Shown here: positions 61,305 to 64,000 of the stretch, in pieces
Layout of the letters: the number at the start of each line of letters is the position of its first letter
Numbering within the stretch: the first letter of the stretch is position 1
Assembly (NCBI RefSeq): GCF_041381155.1
Contig: NC_091135.1
Span: 59,370,567-59,434,566, forward strand
Direction of reading: 5' to 3'
Length of the DNA stretch: 64,000 nucleotides
From: Argopecten irradians
Lineage: Eukaryota; Mollusca; Bivalvia; Pectinida; Pectinidae
The notes under the pieces: generated by a model
What the model saw: only the letters and a program-made list of their open reading frames with translations
What the model was told of the DNA's origin: nothing
Database searches by the model: none
Program-made: the position numbers and the translations under genes

Positions 61305-61884
61305 CCTTAAAGGACTAGGTATGGTAAGGGTCTTTTGTGGCCCCCAAATCCACTATTTTTCAAAGTCTTATTTTAAGATGTTAATCTTGTATTTCAAATA
61401 TTAACTACATATCTGACATATTTGAGGTAATGTAGTAGTGCTAGTTGCCATTGCAACCATTTTTATTATACATAAATTATGCAAAATGTAAAAATTTCAT
61501 CAAAATTGGCCTTTTTTATGCAGTTTTTCATCTATAGTTAACATAGAGCGCATTCTAGAACAAACTTCATATTTCGCACAATGATGTATTCTTCCGATCT
61601 GCTAATCCACTTGAATATAAAGTTTGTTCAAGGTTGTGCTCTAATGCTTTTAAAAGAAAAACTATCAAAAAATATGCAAAAATTGACCAAATTTTCAAAT
61701 TTGCATAATTTATGCAAAGTTACCATGGTTATATTGCAAAAACATACTTTCTGTCAACAAAAACATCATTAAGTTTTTATCAGGGACGTATTCAATATTT
61801 CAAACGCACCAACTTAATTTCTAAATACTTTATTTGGTAGATTTAGGGGTCAAAAAGAGCCATTACCATATCTAGTCCTTAAGG
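61305..61884. mobile_element. TIR element of 580 bp
   Basis: The ends CCTTAAAGGACTAGGTATGG and CCATATCTAGTCCTTAAGG are inverted copies, with similarity running about 45 bp in (GGCCCCCAAATC with GATTTAGGGGTC). The middle is AT-rich and non-coding. Confidence 0.7.
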
Positions 61885-62091
61885 TGTAAAAGTTCTGACA
61901 AGAGAAATGCTAAAATTTTATTACTATAAAAATGTGTCCATTTACAGAACTAGCTTAGGTATAGGAATGGCTAACTTTTATGAGCAAAAGTCATTTACAT
62001 ATGGGTCAAACACTGAGTTACCAGCACTGTAAAGTATCACGTTCATTGATAATAGCATTGAAGTGACATTAATTCATAATATTACTGCTGA

Positions 62092-63470
62092 TGCAACAAT
62101 ACTGTGAACGGTTTCGGTTGATCACTACATCAGGATGCTGTCGCTATTGCCTGGCACGCTGTTGCTACACTCTCGATAACTTGGTCACAGTGTTGGTGAT
62201 TTTATCTTGACGGTGCTGGCAGGTGGTGTTATTACATCATACACAAATGTTGCGGGAAACTCCCTTTTCAGTAGCCTAGCTGAACTACTGTCAAAATGGA
62301 CGACTTTGTTGAGCGTGTTAACCCGGTACTGTCGTTAAATACAATGAGAGGTTAGCCACTTATTTATACTTACAACCTGATACCAGTACAACAACTTGAT
62401 TTGATTGTTTTTGTCATATCTATTTGATTAATCAAGAGATCGAGGCAATATACATTAGCTACAGTAATAGGCATCAGGCAACACAAACCGTACAATACAT
62501 CCTTGCTTAGGATGTCATACGAGTGTCCTTTTCCATTATATAGACTATGATACAGTTGTTACGGCATATTAGGCCTACTCCTTTTCCGGCAGTTCCAGTA
62601 TCCATGTTAACAGTATTATAACACTGTAGACAAGTCACAGAAGATTTAAGAAAGAGGTTTAAAACAGATACTAACATCAAGATCATTACTTGTATCACAT
62701 ATTATGTCTAAATTGGCAGCACGTAAGCACTGACATTGACTGTGCATTGTCATCGTTGGTTTGGTTAATTTTTATTACAGCTGGAGATCACCTAAAGTTA
62801 TCTGCAGCACGATCTTGTTAATGGTACACATGTTTTATCTCGAAGTAAGGTTTGGAAGCACAATGTGTTGCAAACAATACAGGCTATCATACAATACAGT
62901 ATGTAGACCAACTCCTGTAGATTAAATGAGTAAGATTTTCACAGAAAACCAAACAACATTAGATCTACCATTACAAATATTTTGGGCATCGTTCTGAGAT
63001 TAAATAATATTTCATTTGTTTAAAAAAATCACCGAAAGCCAACTCACAGAAATACTATAAGTAAAATACCTTTATCTATTGTACATAGCTGCAGTCTGAT
63101 TTCCTGATTCATACGTTTAGTATTTTTGGGTTACATTTCAGTCTTCGATTTCTCCATGATAATGTTTCAACACTTGTCAAAAACTAATCCACACTGATGT
63201 CAGGTTTGACTCAGTAATTACTGTACATACTGAACGTAACCCTATAATATGTAAACTACTTTAGTAATTGCTAGGAGTCCTGTAATAATCATTGTCGCTT
63301 AATCATTGCAGCTATAATTTACCTAAATAGTAAGCTTACACATGTGTATGACGTAACAGCACCACCTGCTGGCACCGTCGAGATTACATCACCAACACTG
63401 TGACCAAGTTATTGAGAGTGAGTGACAGCATGCTGATGTAGTGATCACAGTATTGTTGTGTCGGCAGTAA
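62092..63470. mobile_element. TIR element of 1.38 kb with arms of about 150 bp
   Basis: Left end TTACTGCTGATGCAACAATA, right end ATTGTTGTGTCGGCAGTAA. Inside the arms GATCACTACATCAGGATGCT, TAACTTGGTCACAGTGTTGG and GACGGTGCTGGCAGGTGGTG have inverted partners at 63360-63450. No transposase frame; the interior is unique AT-rich DNA. Confidence 0.75.
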
Positions 63471-63484
63471 ATTGCTGGAAGGAT

Positions 63485-63600
63485 GATTTGGTTGGATTGG
63501 TTTAACATCCCATTAACAGTCAATGTCATTTAATGACATGCCAGGTTTAGGAAGTGGAGGAAAGCCAGAGTACCCAACCCTGCTGTCAGTACCTTGCGAC
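63485..63600 (-). repeat. SINE-like dispersed repeat, inverted
   Basis: TTGGTTTAACATCCCATTAA then GGAGGAAAGCCAGAGTACCC are reverse relatives of the sequence at 4.85-4.97 kb. Confidence 0.4.
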
Positions 63601-63872
63601 TGTGAAATAATGAATCTGCAATTAGATATGAATGGAACTTCTAATAGAAATATACGATAGTGTCTCCAGCAACTCATTACTATACTAACCTGTTGGTAAA
63701 ACATGCACCAAAATAAGTATACTTTAGTATATGGAGAGTATTTCACGTATCTGCCATGTAATATCAATACATTGCATAGAAATTATCAAAATCCTCTCAA
63801 GATCCATGTTGTAAATCACATTAATTTTTCCCAAATGAAAGATAAGGCTCTTGCAGTTGATTATGAAAGAAA

Positions 63873-64000
63873 AACAAGAGGCCCAGATGGCCTGTATCGC
63901 TCACCTGTTTTTTTTTTTAAATTATTATCACAAAGACTCTTAAATTTTAGAATTAGAAAAATTTGCAAAACTGACCCCACAATTTGTTTAATTTTGAATC
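63873..64000 (-). mobile_element. Fourth helentron-like family, 3' end at window edge
   Basis: On the - strand it ends CAGGTGAGCGATACAGG, hairpin AGGCCATCTGGGCCT, CTCTTGTT (63873-63880). Its body lies beyond the window. Confidence 0.55.

Noticed and set aside
62296-62355. Short frame starting ATGGACGACTTTGTTGAG
   Set aside because: Lies in a TIR element, ends after about 19 codons, and has no convincing donor or relative.
1-64000. tRNA or rRNA genes
   Set aside because: No tRNA B-box context with paired arms and no rRNA-like block was found by eye; a covariance-model scan would be decisive.

Overview
The window is animal nuclear DNA. It is AT-rich, has spliced genes with GT-AG introns, and is dominated by repeats. 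The gene set (a peroxisomal acyl-CoA thioesterase, a Toll-like receptor with a one-exon ectodomain, a von Willebrand C domain protein) and the repeat style (short non-autonomous elements ending in CTCTTGTT, palindromic foldback elements, a tyrosine-recombinase retroelement) suggest a marine invertebrate, most likely a bivalve mollusc. That assignment is inference; no database was searched.

Layout. 1-3.7 kb: the last two exons of a VWC-domain gene on the + strand, after a 43-bp satellite. 3.7-13 kb: no host gene, but a 38-bp satellite with two embedded hairpins and a three-level nest of helentron-like elements. 13.1-20.2 kb: a complete five-exon ACOT8-like gene on the - strand, with satellites in introns 2 and 4, a foldback in intron 1 and a helentron-like element beside the last acceptor. 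20.2-32 kb: a broken LINE fragment, a fossil DIRS/Ngaro-type retroelement and long gene-less stretches. 32-44 kb: four foldback elements filled with palindromic satellites, plus a 5'-truncated LINE with an open 797-residue reverse transcriptase frame. 44.0-46.4 kb: a Toll-like receptor exon. 47.3-56.1 kb: one 36-bp satellite array of about 240 units that reverses direction twice. 56-64 kb: gene-less DNA with MITE-like hairpins, two larger TIR elements, short satellites and helentron-like copies.

The host genes are unrelated and do not form a pathway. ACOT8 acts in peroxisomal acyl-CoA hydrolysis, the receptor in innate immune signalling at a membrane, and the VWC protein probably outside the cell. 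What ties the window together is how repeats grow: several arrays are built on short palindromes, several sit inside TIR elements with target duplications, and one array has amplified a working splice donor of ACOT8.

Long open frames inside the arrays (15, 42.5, 47-56 kb) follow from repeat periods divisible by three, and I do not read them as genes. Exon limits come from reading splice sites and family similarity by eye.
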